A stretch of DNA of 5,479 bases from Nitrospinota bacterium (GTDB lineage: Bacteria > UBA8248): the NCBI GenBank assembly GCA_029937135.1, contig JAPYQX010000049.1:7603-13081 (forward strand). The letters are read 5' to 3'. The translations under genes and the position numbers were made by a program. Positions 1-5,424 of this stretch are shown here, in pieces; positions within the stretch are counted from its first letter, which is position 1; each line of letters begins with the position of its first letter. A model generated the notes under the pieces. It was not told the origin of the DNA. It saw nothing but the letters and a program-made list of their open reading frames with translations, and did not search any database.

Positions 1-183
1 CTTTTTCTTGGCTTTTTTCTTTGCTGGCTTTTTCTTGGCTTTTTTCTTCGTGGCCTTCTTCTTGGCCTTTTTCTTCACTGCCTTTTTCTTCATGGTTTTA
101 CGCTTTGGTGCTTTCCTCTTGGCAGCTTTCTTCTTCGAGCTTTTCTTTGCTGCCTTCTTCTTTGCTTTTCTCTTCGTTGCCAT
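1..183 (-). CDS. Histone-H1-like AAKKK-repeat basic protein, 5' part only
   Basis: Reading leftward from the ATG at 183-181 gives 61 codons without a stop, to the window edge, so the C-terminus is missing. The peptide starts MATKRKAKKKAAKKSSKKKA and goes on as irregular KKKA/KKKx blocks. I count 34 Lys, 3 Arg and 13 Ala in 61 residues, with no acidic or aromatic residue. This composition matches bacterial histone-H1-like tails (AAKKK/PAKKK type), which bind DNA through charge and help compact the nucleoid; that role is inferred from family resemblance. Lysine uses both AAA and AAG and alanine uses several codons, which argues for selection on the protein and not simple DNA repeat expansion. 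A GGGAGA site lies 7 bases upstream and a good promoter candidate lies at 320-347. It could be a free-standing small protein or the N-terminal tail of a larger one. The opposite strand reads as Phe/Leu/Ala-rich, which is an artefact of these codons. Confidence 0.8.
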   Translation of the reverse strand, partial: MATKRKAKKKAAKKSSKKKAAKRKAPKRKTMKKKAVKKKAKKKATKKKAKKKPAKKKAKKK

Positions 184-190
184 GCAACGT

Positions 191-196
191 TCTCCC
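191..196 (-). promoter_or_regulatory. Shine-Dalgarno site of the AAKKK gene
   Basis: The minus strand reads GGGAGA here, followed by 7 bases and then the ATG at 183. The sequence and spacing are normal and fix the start of a low-complexity reading frame that could otherwise be doubted. Confidence 0.65.
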
Positions 197-280
197 GGCC
201 GGGCGGTCAGGCGCGCGATGGAAGCGCTTTACATCGGCGGAGCAAGCGACAACTTGAAGCCGACGATGAATAATACATTT

Positions 281-314
281 CATTTACATACAATTACATG
301 AAACGCATTTACAT
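281..314. repeat. Triplicated 9-mer, possible operator
   Basis: CATTTACAT occurs at 281-289 and again at 306-314, with the one-mismatch copy CAATTACAT at 291-299. Start-to-start distances are 10 and 15 bases. The group lies just downstream of the -10 candidate of the leftward promoter, over the expected transcription start and early leader of the AAKKK gene. That is a normal place for a repressor site or an RNA element. The repeats are seen directly; the regulatory role is inferred. Confidence 0.35.
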
Positions 315-319
315 TAAGA

Positions 320-347
320 AATTTAACAAATTTATTCGTTAGGTCAA
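320..347 (-). promoter_or_regulatory. Probable sigma-70-type promoter for the AAKKK gene
   Basis: On the minus strand TTGACC (347-342, five of six matches to the -35 consensus) is followed after 16 bases by TAAATT (325-320, four of six matches to -10). Directly upstream of the -35 lie dense A/T tracts: seven T at 351-357, seven A at 359-365, and T-runs to 391. They resemble an UP element that contacts the RNA polymerase alpha subunit. Transcription would start near 312, giving a leader of roughly 130 bases before the ATG at 183. The motifs are visible; promoter activity and strength are inferred. Confidence 0.5.
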
Positions 348-670
348 GTGTTTTTTTGAAAAAAAGGCAATTTTTTATTTTTTCTTTTTTTAAGAAAATG
401 ATCGTTTCGGGTGGTAAACAAGAAAAATATCGTGAATGGGGTCGTTAAAAAAAGCAAATTCTTTTGAAGATGATCTTTGTTTGATCTGTATTGGAAATGA
501 ATCGTCAGTTTGCCGCCGAAGTTTGGTTTGATTTTTCGTTCACAGAAACGAGATTTGAATTTGAAGAAAGGCGCCAAAAATACGGGCCGCGCCGGGTTGT
601 ATCGGGTGCGCTTTGTCCGCTCAATTTTTCGCTAGAGGCGCCGGGAGCAGTATACGCCGGAATTCATCAC
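348..670. other. Long intergenic stretch, AT-rich then GC-rich, no convincing gene
   Basis: Bases 348-500 are strongly AT-rich with several runs of six or seven A or T, unlike the GC-rich rest of the window. Composition turns GC-rich from about 580. A TTG (491) or ATG (497) opens an 83-codon frame to 742. It has no good ribosome site, no recognisable motif, and a codon composition that follows the local base shift, so I do not call it. A rightward -35/-10-like pair (TTGAAG 464-469, TGTATT 487-492, 17 apart) is weak. GCGCCGGG occurs twice, at 589-596 and 638-645. I see no tRNA, rRNA or known riboswitch. Confidence 0.5.
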
Positions 671-828
671 TCGGGACCTCGGTCTGAAGGCCCCGGCGGG
701 TGGTTGGCGCGGGCCTGGGAGGGGTTTGAGCCGGTGGCGTAAACCCTTTATTGTGGGGGTTCTCCGCCGCGAGCCGCCCGGCCGGGTGCGGGACGGCTCC
801 CCGCTTGTGGCCCCCCCCGTCGGGAGCC
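671..828 (+). other. Hairpin-rich GC segment, possible structured leader or small RNA
   Basis: Four inverted repeats are packed here. (a) 671-679 with 688-696: loop of 8, one A-C mismatch and an end wobble. (b) 720-727 with 741-748: AGGGGTTT/AAACCCTT, one G-U, followed by TATTGT. (c) 771-780 with 789-799: a ten-pair GC stem with one bulged A, loop of 8. (d) 795-801 with 822-828: GGCTCCC/GGGAGCC, a perfect 7-pair stem followed by TGTTCCTTTACT. Stems c and d share 795-799 and cannot form together. Eight C run from 811 to 818. No RNA family is recognised. The segment ends about 150 bases before the hydrolase start, so it could be an attenuator-like leader, a terminator cluster or an unrelated RNA. 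Confidence 0.3.
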
Positions 829-839
829 TGTTCCTTTAC

Positions 840-885
840 TGTGAGTCCGGCATTGTGAGTCTTTCATGATTCAATCGGCTAAAAT
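840..885 (+). promoter_or_regulatory. Weak promoter-like region with a direct repeat
   Basis: TGTGAGTC occurs at 840-847 and 854-861, 14 bases start to start. TAAAAT at 880-885 resembles a -10 box. The nearest -35-like hexamer (TTGTGA, 853-858) is 21 bases away, too far for a standard promoter, so an activator bound at the repeat, or a different sigma factor, would be needed. It lies about 100 bases upstream of the three-gene operon and is the best rightward candidate I see. Confidence 0.2.
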
Positions 886-968
886 TCACTTTGTGTGCGG
901 TGCGGCGAGACGGGCCTCTGATTCGCTCTGTCATCCGCCCCGATTTTTTGATTCGTCCCGCCTCCCGC

Positions 969-973
969 GGAGG
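969..973 (+). promoter_or_regulatory. Strong Shine-Dalgarno site that decides a GTG start
   Basis: GGAGG is followed after 8 bases by GTG at 982. This near-perfect site supports the GTG as the start of the metallo-hydrolase; the frame has no competing upstream start with a comparable site. Confidence 0.75.
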
Positions 974-981
974 CGCTCGCC

Positions 982-1755
982 GTGCGGGTAACCGAGCATG
1001 TTCACTCCCTCTTGCTTCACTTTGAGATCGAAATGCCGGGCGGAGCGCGGATACCGTGTTTTGTTCCCGCCTACGTTATTGATACGGAACGCCTCACTCT
1101 TGTGGACACGGGCGTCAAATCGAGCGCTGATGTAATTTTCCGGTATATTGAGTCGCTGGGCCGCCGTCCCGAGGATATTGATCTCGTTATTCACACGCAC
1201 GGGCATTTCGATCATATCGGCGACATGCGCGCGAAAAACACTTCGGGATCCGTAAAGGTGGAAGGCGTTTTAGAAGAAGGCGTCAAAATTGATTTGGGCG
1301 GAGGCGCCGGTATTGAAGTGCTCCATACGCCGGGACATTCTCCGGGGAGCGTGTCGCTGTTCATGCCCGGTGAGGGCGCGCTTTTTTGCGGGGACGTTCT
1401 GCCCGAGCCGGGAGTGCTGCCGATTTACGAGGATGTCCGGCAAACGCTCGAAAGCCTGGACAAGCTTCGCGCCCTCCGGGGGGCGGAGATCCTTCTCTCC
1501 AAACTCAGCGATCAAATATGGCGCGGTGAAAATGTGGCAGGCCACATCGACGCGGGCGAGGCCTACCTCCGGCGGATTGACGCCCTCGTCCGCCGGGCGG
1601 GGGCCGAGATCGGCGAGGGGGCCACGGTGAAGGACATCGGCGCACGGGTTTTCTCCGAATTGGGGCTGCCCGGGGCCGGGCTCATCCCCATCGTGCTCAC
1701 CTCCATCGCCGCCCACCTCGCGCTGAAGCCCGCCCTTGAATCGACACCCGGCTGA
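982..1755 (+). CDS. Metallo-beta-lactamase-fold metallo-hydrolase
   Basis: This is a 257-residue cytoplasmic protein with no signal peptide or membrane segment. Metal-site motifs are visible in order: VDTG (Asp42), THGHFDH (His73, His75, Asp77, His78), TPGHSPGS (His119) and FCGD (Asp138). These define a dinuclear metal-binding MBL hydrolase. The usual PGHG-type last ligand motif is absent; the matching stretch reads LLSKLSDQIW (171-180), so Asp177 may replace the His. From memory, a subgroup with GDxxPxPGxLPIYEDV and LLSSWDEP motifs looks similar, and residues 138-200 fit it. Only 41 residues separate His78 from His119, which is short for the family and implies a reduced lid over the active site. 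The substrate is unknown: lactones, thioesters or other esters are possible. The GTG start follows a strong GGAGG. It is the first gene of a likely operon, 35 bases before pgi. Confidence 0.88.
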   Translation: MRVTEHVHSLLLHFEIEMPGGARIPCFVPAYVIDTERLTLVDTGVKSSADVIFRYIESLGRRPEDIDLVIHTHGHFDHIGDMRAKNTSGSVKVEGVLEEGVKIDLGGGAGIEVLHTPGHSPGSVSLFMPGEGALFCGDVLPEPGVLPIYEDVRQTLESLDKLRALRGAEILLSKLSDQIWRGENVAGHIDAGEAYLRRIDALVRRAGAEIGEGATVKDIGARVFSELGLPGAGLIPIVLTSIAAHLALKPALESTPG

Positions 1756-1762
1756 TGCCGGG
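1747..1762 (+). other. Small GC hairpin presenting a stop codon
   Basis: CCCGGC (1747-1752) and GCCGGG (1757-1762) form a perfect 6-pair stem around the loop TGAT, which contains the TGA stop of the hydrolase. There is no T-run, so it is not a standard terminator. It may act in translational coupling or mRNA processing between the first two operon genes, or be chance in GC-rich DNA. Confidence 0.35.
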
Positions 1763-1790
1763 CGCGGCCTTATCACGGGAGTGACCCGAA

Positions 1791-3149
1791 ATGGGGCTCT
1801 ATCTCTATACAAAAAACTGGGACGCGGCTAGCGGGGCGGATAACAAAATCACCGCCGCCGGGATTGCGGTTGAGGCGGAAAAACGCGGCGAGGCGCTTCT
1901 CGCCGACCCCGCCGCCTGTGCCGAAGCCATCGCCCGTTATCAGGGCGGCGAGACGGTCCCCGCCTTCGCGCGGGAGTGGCCCGATCTGGGCGGTATCGAG
2001 GGAAAATTCCCCCTCGCGAAGGGAAAAGAGCATATCGTCGTCATCGGCAACGGCGGCTCGATCCGAAACGTCTGGGCGCTTTATGAAGCGCTTTCTCAAG
2101 CCTCAGCCGGTGTTGTGGCCGGAGCCAGGGCCCCGGCCGGGGTTGCTGGCGGCGCTCGACGTGAACTCCACCTGCTCGACGGGACCGACCCGGACGGGCT
2201 GCTGGGCGAGTTGATTTCCGCCCGGGGGCGATTTTCCCAGACGAACACCCTCCTCGTTCCGGTGAGCAAGTCGGGCGAGACGGAAAACGTGGTTCAGGAG
2301 ACGAGGCTTCTCGTGAACGCGGGCTATACGGCCCTGGCGGTGATATCCCCGGGACAGAGCAAACTCGCCGCCCTCGCTGATGAGAAAAAGCTCAATCGCT
2401 TTCCTCATCCGGTTGATGTAGGCGGCAGGTTCACGGCGGGGCAGAATAACGCGCTGCTCCCCCTCGCTCTCGCCCTGGGCGGCATGGAAACCCCTCGTGC
2501 GCTCGATGCCGCCTTCGGGGCGGCTCACGCGCGACTTGGCTGTGAGATGCCGCCCGCAGAGAACATGGCCAAGGCGCTCGCCCTCAGACTGTGGCGGGCC
2601 GAGCTCGCCGGGCGCACCGAGATATTTTTCCCGGTCTACCGCCGGGCCCTTTCCGGTGTGGGAGCCCTCGCCGTTCAGCTCGTCCACGAGAGTTATTGTA
2701 AAGAAGGGCGGGGGCAGACCCTTCTCTTCGCCGAGGGGCCCGAGAGCCAGCACCACACCAACCAGCGCTACTTCGGCGGGCGCGGGAACATCGCGGGTCT
2801 GAGCCTCCGGGTGCGCTCGGGCGAGGCGGATTTCACGCTGGGCGGTGGGGTGAGCGCCGGAGAATTCCTCGACCTCGAACACGCCGGAGTCATCGCCGAG
2901 GCGGAACGTAGAGGTGTGCCCCACATGGTTCTCACCCTCGACGCCCTTTGCGCGGAGGATGTGGCCTCGGTCATCGCCCTCTGGCAGTGGGCGGCGGTCT
3001 ACGGGGGTATTCTCCGGGAGGTGAACCCGTTCGACCAGCCCGCCGTCGAGGGGAGCAAAAAAGCCACGGCGGAGATGTTCGACGGCTTCGGCCCCGAGAC
3101 TCGAAGCCGCCTTGAGCGCTACACGCGGGACGCATCCCATACTCTTTGA
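1791..3149 (+). CDS. pgi: Glucose-6-phosphate isomerase
   Basis: This cytosolic enzyme interconverts glucose-6-phosphate and fructose-6-phosphate in glycolysis and gluconeogenesis. The 452 residues match the compact bacterial form, with two sugar-isomerase (SIS) domains. Visible motifs are GNGGS (86-90), VSKSGETE (158-165, phosphate-binding loop), GGRFTAGQNNALLPLAL (211-227, a PGI signature), HES (299-301, Glu300 as catalytic base), SQHHTNQ (319-325, His321 as ring-opening His) and NPFDQPAVEGSK (412-423, Lys423 matching the C-terminal active-site Lys). The full set of catalytic residues indicates an active enzyme. Residues 102-124 are Ala/Gly-rich where family members are variable. ATG 1791 follows GGGAG (1777-1781) at 9 bases. 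It is the middle gene of the putative operon. A separate phosphomannose-isomerase activity, seen in some shorter SIS enzymes, is less likely given the length and motifs. Confidence 0.93.
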   Translation: MGLYLYTKNWDAASGADNKITAAGIAVEAEKRGEALLADPAACAEAIARYQGGETVPAFAREWPDLGGIEGKFPLAKGKEHIVVIGNGGSIRNVWALYEALSQASAGVVAGARAPAGVAGGARRELHLLDGTDPDGLLGELISARGRFSQTNTLLVPVSKSGETENVVQETRLLVNAGYTALAVISPGQSKLAALADEKKLNRFPHPVDVGGRFTAGQNNALLPLALALGGMETPRALDAAFGAAHARLGCEMPPAENMAKALALRLWRAELAGRTEIFFPVYRRALSGVGALAVQLVHESYCKEGRGQTLLFAEGPESQHHTNQRYFGGRGNIAGLSLRVRSGEADFTLGGGVSAGEFLDLEHAGVIAEAERRGVPHMVLTLDALCAEDVASVIALWQWAAVYGGILREVNPFDQPAVEGSKKATAEMFDGFGPETRSRLERYTRDASHTL

Positions 3150-3188
3150 AATTTCAGGACCGCCGCTTTAGAAATTTCAGGACCGCCG
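3148..3188. repeat. Two exact 18-bp direct repeats at the pgi/SDR junction
   Basis: GAAATTTCAGGACCGCCG occurs at 3148-3165 and 3171-3188, 23 bases start to start, and both copies are preceded by CTTT (the second with an extra A). The first copy overlaps the pgi stop codon. Each copy starts with the perfect 8-base palindrome GAAATTTC, so two palindromes sit about two helical turns apart. This could be a recent tandem duplication or a paired protein-binding site inside the operon. Confidence 0.8.
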
Positions 3189-3197
3189 ATTACAAGT

Positions 3198-3201
3198 GGA
3201 G
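3198..3201 (+). promoter_or_regulatory. Shine-Dalgarno site that decides the SDR start
   Basis: GGAG is followed after 7 bases by ATG at 3209. The longer frame opening at TTG 3146, which overlaps the pgi stop, has no such site and would translate the 18-bp repeats into a basic stretch not expected in an SDR. The ATG at 3209 is therefore preferred. Confidence 0.7.
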
Positions 3202-3208
3202 ACCTGCA

Positions 3209-4033
3209 ATGGCTGAAACCGAGAAAGCCGGCTCTGTGAATGCCGACCCTCTAAATGAAAATTCCGTCGCGGCCCCGTTTTCAATGGTGGACCGGGTGGC
3301 CGTCGTCACGGGCGGCGCCACCGGGATAGGGCTCGCCATCGGGCGGGCGCTGGCTGTCGCCGGGGCGCGGGTGATCCTCTCCAGCCGCTCGAGCGAGCGG
3401 GGTGAGGCGGAGGCGGACCGGTTGAAGGACGAAGGGTTCGACATTCGGTTCCTGCCCTGCGATGTCACCTCGCCCGATGAGGTGAGTGGATTGGTGGGGA
3501 AGGTTGTTGGAGAATGCGGCCGCCTCGACGCGATGGTGACCTGCGCGGGCCGCCTCGTGGTGAAGCCCGCCCTCGAAACGACGCCGGATGATCTGGAAGG
3601 TCTCCTCGCGGTTCATGTGCGGGGGGCTTATGCCTGCGCACAGTCGGCGGCGCGGGCGATGATCAGTCGAGGCGAAGGCGGAAAAATTCTTTTCATCACC
3701 TCGATTCTGGCCGAGCAGGCCGTACCCAACCAATCGGCCTACATCGCCGCCAAGGGCGGGATAGTCGCGATGTCGCGGGCCCTGGCGATTGAGTGGGGTC
3801 CCTACAATATTCAAGTGAACGCGCTGGGCCCTCAACTCACCCGCACCCCGCTGACCGAGGGGCTCTATGCCGATCCGGAAAAAATGGCGGAGGTCATCTC
3901 GCGCACACCGGCGGGAAGGGCGGGGGAGCCCGGGGACGTGGCCGGGGCGGCGGTGTTCCTGTGCTCGCCGGCCTCGGATTATCTCACCGGACAGCACATC
4001 ATCGTGGACGGTGGAAGAAGCGCTGGGTGTTAA
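3209..4033 (+). CDS. Classical short-chain dehydrogenase/reductase (SDR)
   Basis: This 274-residue protein has a one-domain Rossmann fold and is expected to be a cytosolic NAD(P)-dependent alcohol/ketone oxidoreductase. After a non-conserved 27-residue N-terminal extension come TGGATGIG (34-41, dinucleotide loop), Arg60 in LSSR after the second strand (suggesting NADPH), CDV (84-86, adenine side), TCAG (111-114) in place of the usual NNAG, Ser165, Tyr178 and Lys182 (YIAAK, the YxxxK catalytic pair), and GQHIIVDGG (261-269) at the end. The catalytic-tetrad Asn on helix 4 is replaced by His136 (AVHVRGAY). Overall it resembles FabG or gluconate-5-dehydrogenase-like members, but the substrate cannot be read from sequence. 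It lies 59 bases after pgi on the same strand, probably the last gene of the operon. A link to sugar or sugar-acid metabolism is inferred only from position. Confidence 0.9.
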   Translation: MAETEKAGSVNADPLNENSVAAPFSMVDRVAVVTGGATGIGLAIGRALAVAGARVILSSRSSERGEAEADRLKDEGFDIRFLPCDVTSPDEVSGLVGKVVGECGRLDAMVTCAGRLVVKPALETTPDDLEGLLAVHVRGAYACAQSAARAMISRGEGGKILFITSILAEQAVPNQSAYIAAKGGIVAMSRALAIEWGPYNIQVNALGPQLTRTPLTEGLYADPEKMAEVISRTPAGRAGEPGDVAGAAVFLCSPASDYLTGQHIIVDGGRSAGC

Positions 4034-4035
4034 GC

Positions 4036-4081
4036 TGGGCCGCGACCTGATCAATACCGGGGCGCTAGCGCCTGCGGCCCA
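4036..4081. terminator. Inverted repeat between convergent genes, possible two-way terminator
   Basis: TGGGCCGC (4036-4043) and GCGGCCCA (4074-4081) are perfect complements, 8 pairs, enclosing 30 bases. Inside lies the perfect 12-base palindrome GGCGCTAGCGCC (4061-4072). The element fills almost the whole 50-base gap between the SDR stop and the radical SAM stop. Neither side has a T-run, so it is not a classical intrinsic terminator. A Rho-assisted or RNA-stabilising role is possible. Confidence 0.4.
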
Positions 4082-4083
4082 AA

Positions 4084-5424
4084 TCACCCTCCGTGGCAGT
4101 TCTTGAATTTCCTCCCGCTCCCGCAGGGGCAAGGATCGTTTCGCCCGGCGCGGGCGAACTCCTGTTCAAGGTGCGCTTCGTCCTCGAGCCGCATCCGGCG
4201 CATGATATTCGCCGGGGGTCTACGACTCGCGAGTTCATTCGCCATGAAGCGCATCGGCCCGTCGATGTGCTCGAAAAAAATCTTGTACCCCTCGCATAGA
4301 TAATTCAGGCCGGGTTCCCCACAGGGCGTTTTGATGATCCGGTTTTTCGGGCACCCGCCGTTACAGGCGAAGCGGACCTCACACTCGCGACAGTAGCGCG
4401 GGAGGGTGTCCCGCTTGGCGAGGCCGAACACCCGCTGTTTTTCGGAATCCACGATTTCGAGCAGGGGCATTTCCCCCACATTACCGAGTAAATAACGCGG
4501 CTCAACATAATGATCGCACGAGTAAACGTCGCCGTTGTGCTCCATCGCGAGGGCCCCGCCGCAGGTTTCATCGAAAATACAAAGCCCTGGCCGCTCGCCT
4601 GACCAGCTGTTCAGCGCCACGTCGAAGATCTGGACGAACACGGTGCCCACATCCCGCCTGACCCATTCATCGAACACGGCTGTCAGAAATTCGCCGTACT
4701 GACGCGCCTTTACGGAGCGATCAGTCACCGAGTGACCCTCCTGAAAGCCGGTATCGTTTTTCCGCTCGACGATGGGGATGAACTGAATATAGCGGGCATC
4801 CACATCGTCGCGCAGGAAGCGGTAGACCTCGGCGGGGTGGTCCGCGTTGGCGCTGTGAACAGTTGTAAGGACGTTGAACGAGACGCCGTGTTTTTTCAGT
4901 AGCTCAAGACCCGCCATCACGCGGTCAAAGCTGGGCGCGCCCGATTTATCGACGCGGTAGGCGTCGTGCAGCGCGCGCGGGCCGTCGAGGCTGATCCCGA
5001 CGAGAAAGTTGTTTGCCCGAAAAAATTCGCACCACTCTTCACTGATGAGCGTTCCGTTTGTCTGGAGGGCGTTGTGGACGGTCATGTTTGCCGGGCGGTG
5101 TTTTTCCTGTAGCTCCACGGCGAGGCGGAAGAAGTCAAGACCTATGAGCATGGGCTCGCCGCCCTGCCACCCGAATGTCGCCTCGGGGACGCTCTGGGCT
5201 TCGATGTATTGACGGGTGAAGGTTTCGAGTGATTCGGCGCTCATCCGGAAGTCGCTGCCGGGGTAGAGGGCTTCTTTCGTGAGGAAGTAGCAGTAGCCGC
5301 AATCGAGATTGCAGATCGCCCCGCGCGGCTTGAGCATTACGTGAAAGCCTTGGGTGGCCGGACCCCGAGAAGTGGTCGGGCCCCGAGAAGGGGCCTGACC
5401 CTGACCTGGAGCGGGTTTTAGCAT
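4084..5424 (-). CDS. Radical SAM/SPASM protein, anaerobic sulfatase maturase-like, with SEC-C tail
   Basis: Numbered from the ATG at 5424, the protein has 446 residues. It holds the radical SAM cluster motif CNLDCGYC (Cys38, Cys42, Cys45), GGEP (88-91) for SAM binding, QTNG (121-124) and ISLDGP (144-149). A SPASM domain follows with Cys282, 288, 303, 345, 348, 354, 358 and 377, enough for two auxiliary 4Fe-4S clusters. Asp268 may match the catalytic Asp of the maturases. The C-terminus ends in a SEC-C zinc motif, CPCGSGRKFKNCH (Cys432, 434, 443, His444). The family oxidises a Cys or Ser to formylglycine in sulfatases without oxygen, but related SPASM enzymes modify other peptides and no target gene is visible here. 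Starts are uncertain: TTG 5457, ATG 5424 or ATG 5337. The last would cut into the conserved GFHVMLKP strand. It converges on the SDR gene and is transcribed separately. Confidence 0.88.
   Translation of the reverse strand: MLKPAPGQGQAPSRGPTTSRGPATQGFHVMLKPRGAICNLDCGYCYFLTKEALYPGSDFRMSAESLETFTRQYIEAQSVPEATFGWQGGEPMLIGLDFFRLAVELQEKHRPANMTVHNALQTNGTLISEEWCEFFRANNFLVGISLDGPRALHDAYRVDKSGAPSFDRVMAGLELLKKHGVSFNVLTTVHSANADHPAEVYRFLRDDVDARYIQFIPIVERKNDTGFQEGHSVTDRSVKARQYGEFLTAVFDEWVRRDVGTVFVQIFDVALNSWSGERPGLCIFDETCGGALAMEHNGDVYSCDHYVEPRYLLGNVGEMPLLEIVDSEKQRVFGLAKRDTLPRYCRECEVRFACNGGCPKNRIIKTPCGEPGLNYLCEGYKIFFEHIDGPMRFMANELASRRPPANIMRRMRLEDEAHLEQEFARAGRNDPCPCGSGRKFKNCHGG
5361..5396. repeat. 18-base tandem repeat with hairpin units near the radical SAM start
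   Basis: Two imperfect 18-base units (5361-5378 and 5379-5396) share CCCCGAGAAG in register. The second unit is a perfect hairpin, GGCCCC-GAGAA-GGGGCC; the first is the same hairpin with one mismatch. In the minus-strand frame they encode APSRGP and TTSRGP, a 6-residue repeat in the variable N-terminal segment just before the conserved core. They could also form stems in the mRNA near the start codon. Confidence 0.6.

Noticed and set aside
98..283. Minus-strand 61-codon frame overlapping the AAKKK gene
   Set aside because: It is in another frame of the same repeat, giving Glu/Lys/Ser-rich sequence, and the AAKKK start with its Shine-Dalgarno site lies inside it.
8..301. Plus-strand frame rich in Phe/Leu/Ala that looks like a membrane protein
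   Set aside because: It is the antisense of lysine/alanine codons (TTT and CTT opposite AAA and AAG). The minus-strand frame has a good ribosome site, a promoter and a recognisable composition.
351..391. A/T tracts read as an intrinsic terminator (T7-G-A7, then T-runs)
   Set aside because: The stem would be all A-T pairs with almost no loop and no gene ends beside it; a promoter-upstream element fits better.
344..577. Minus-strand 77-codon frame, Phe/Lys-rich
   Set aside because: Its composition simply reflects the A/T tracts; it has no motif and it overlaps the probable -35 and upstream element of the AAKKK gene.
491..742. Plus-strand 83-codon frame that could be a small hypothetical protein
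   Set aside because: It has a TTG start with no Shine-Dalgarno site, a composition that shifts with the local base content, no motif, and it runs into the hairpin-rich segment.
867..955. Three copies of TGATTC (867, 919, 949)
   Set aside because: These are short 6-mers at irregular spacing (52 and 30 bases), expected by chance at this length.
2103..3140. Long 345-codon minus-strand frame opposite pgi
   Set aside because: Antisense open frames are common in GC-rich genes; the plus strand carries complete PGI motifs and this frame shows none.
3281..4132. Long 283-codon minus-strand frame opposite the SDR gene
   Set aside because: It is the shadow of a clear SDR, with Arg/Pro/Gly-rich sequence and no recognisable fold; it also overlaps the radical SAM end.
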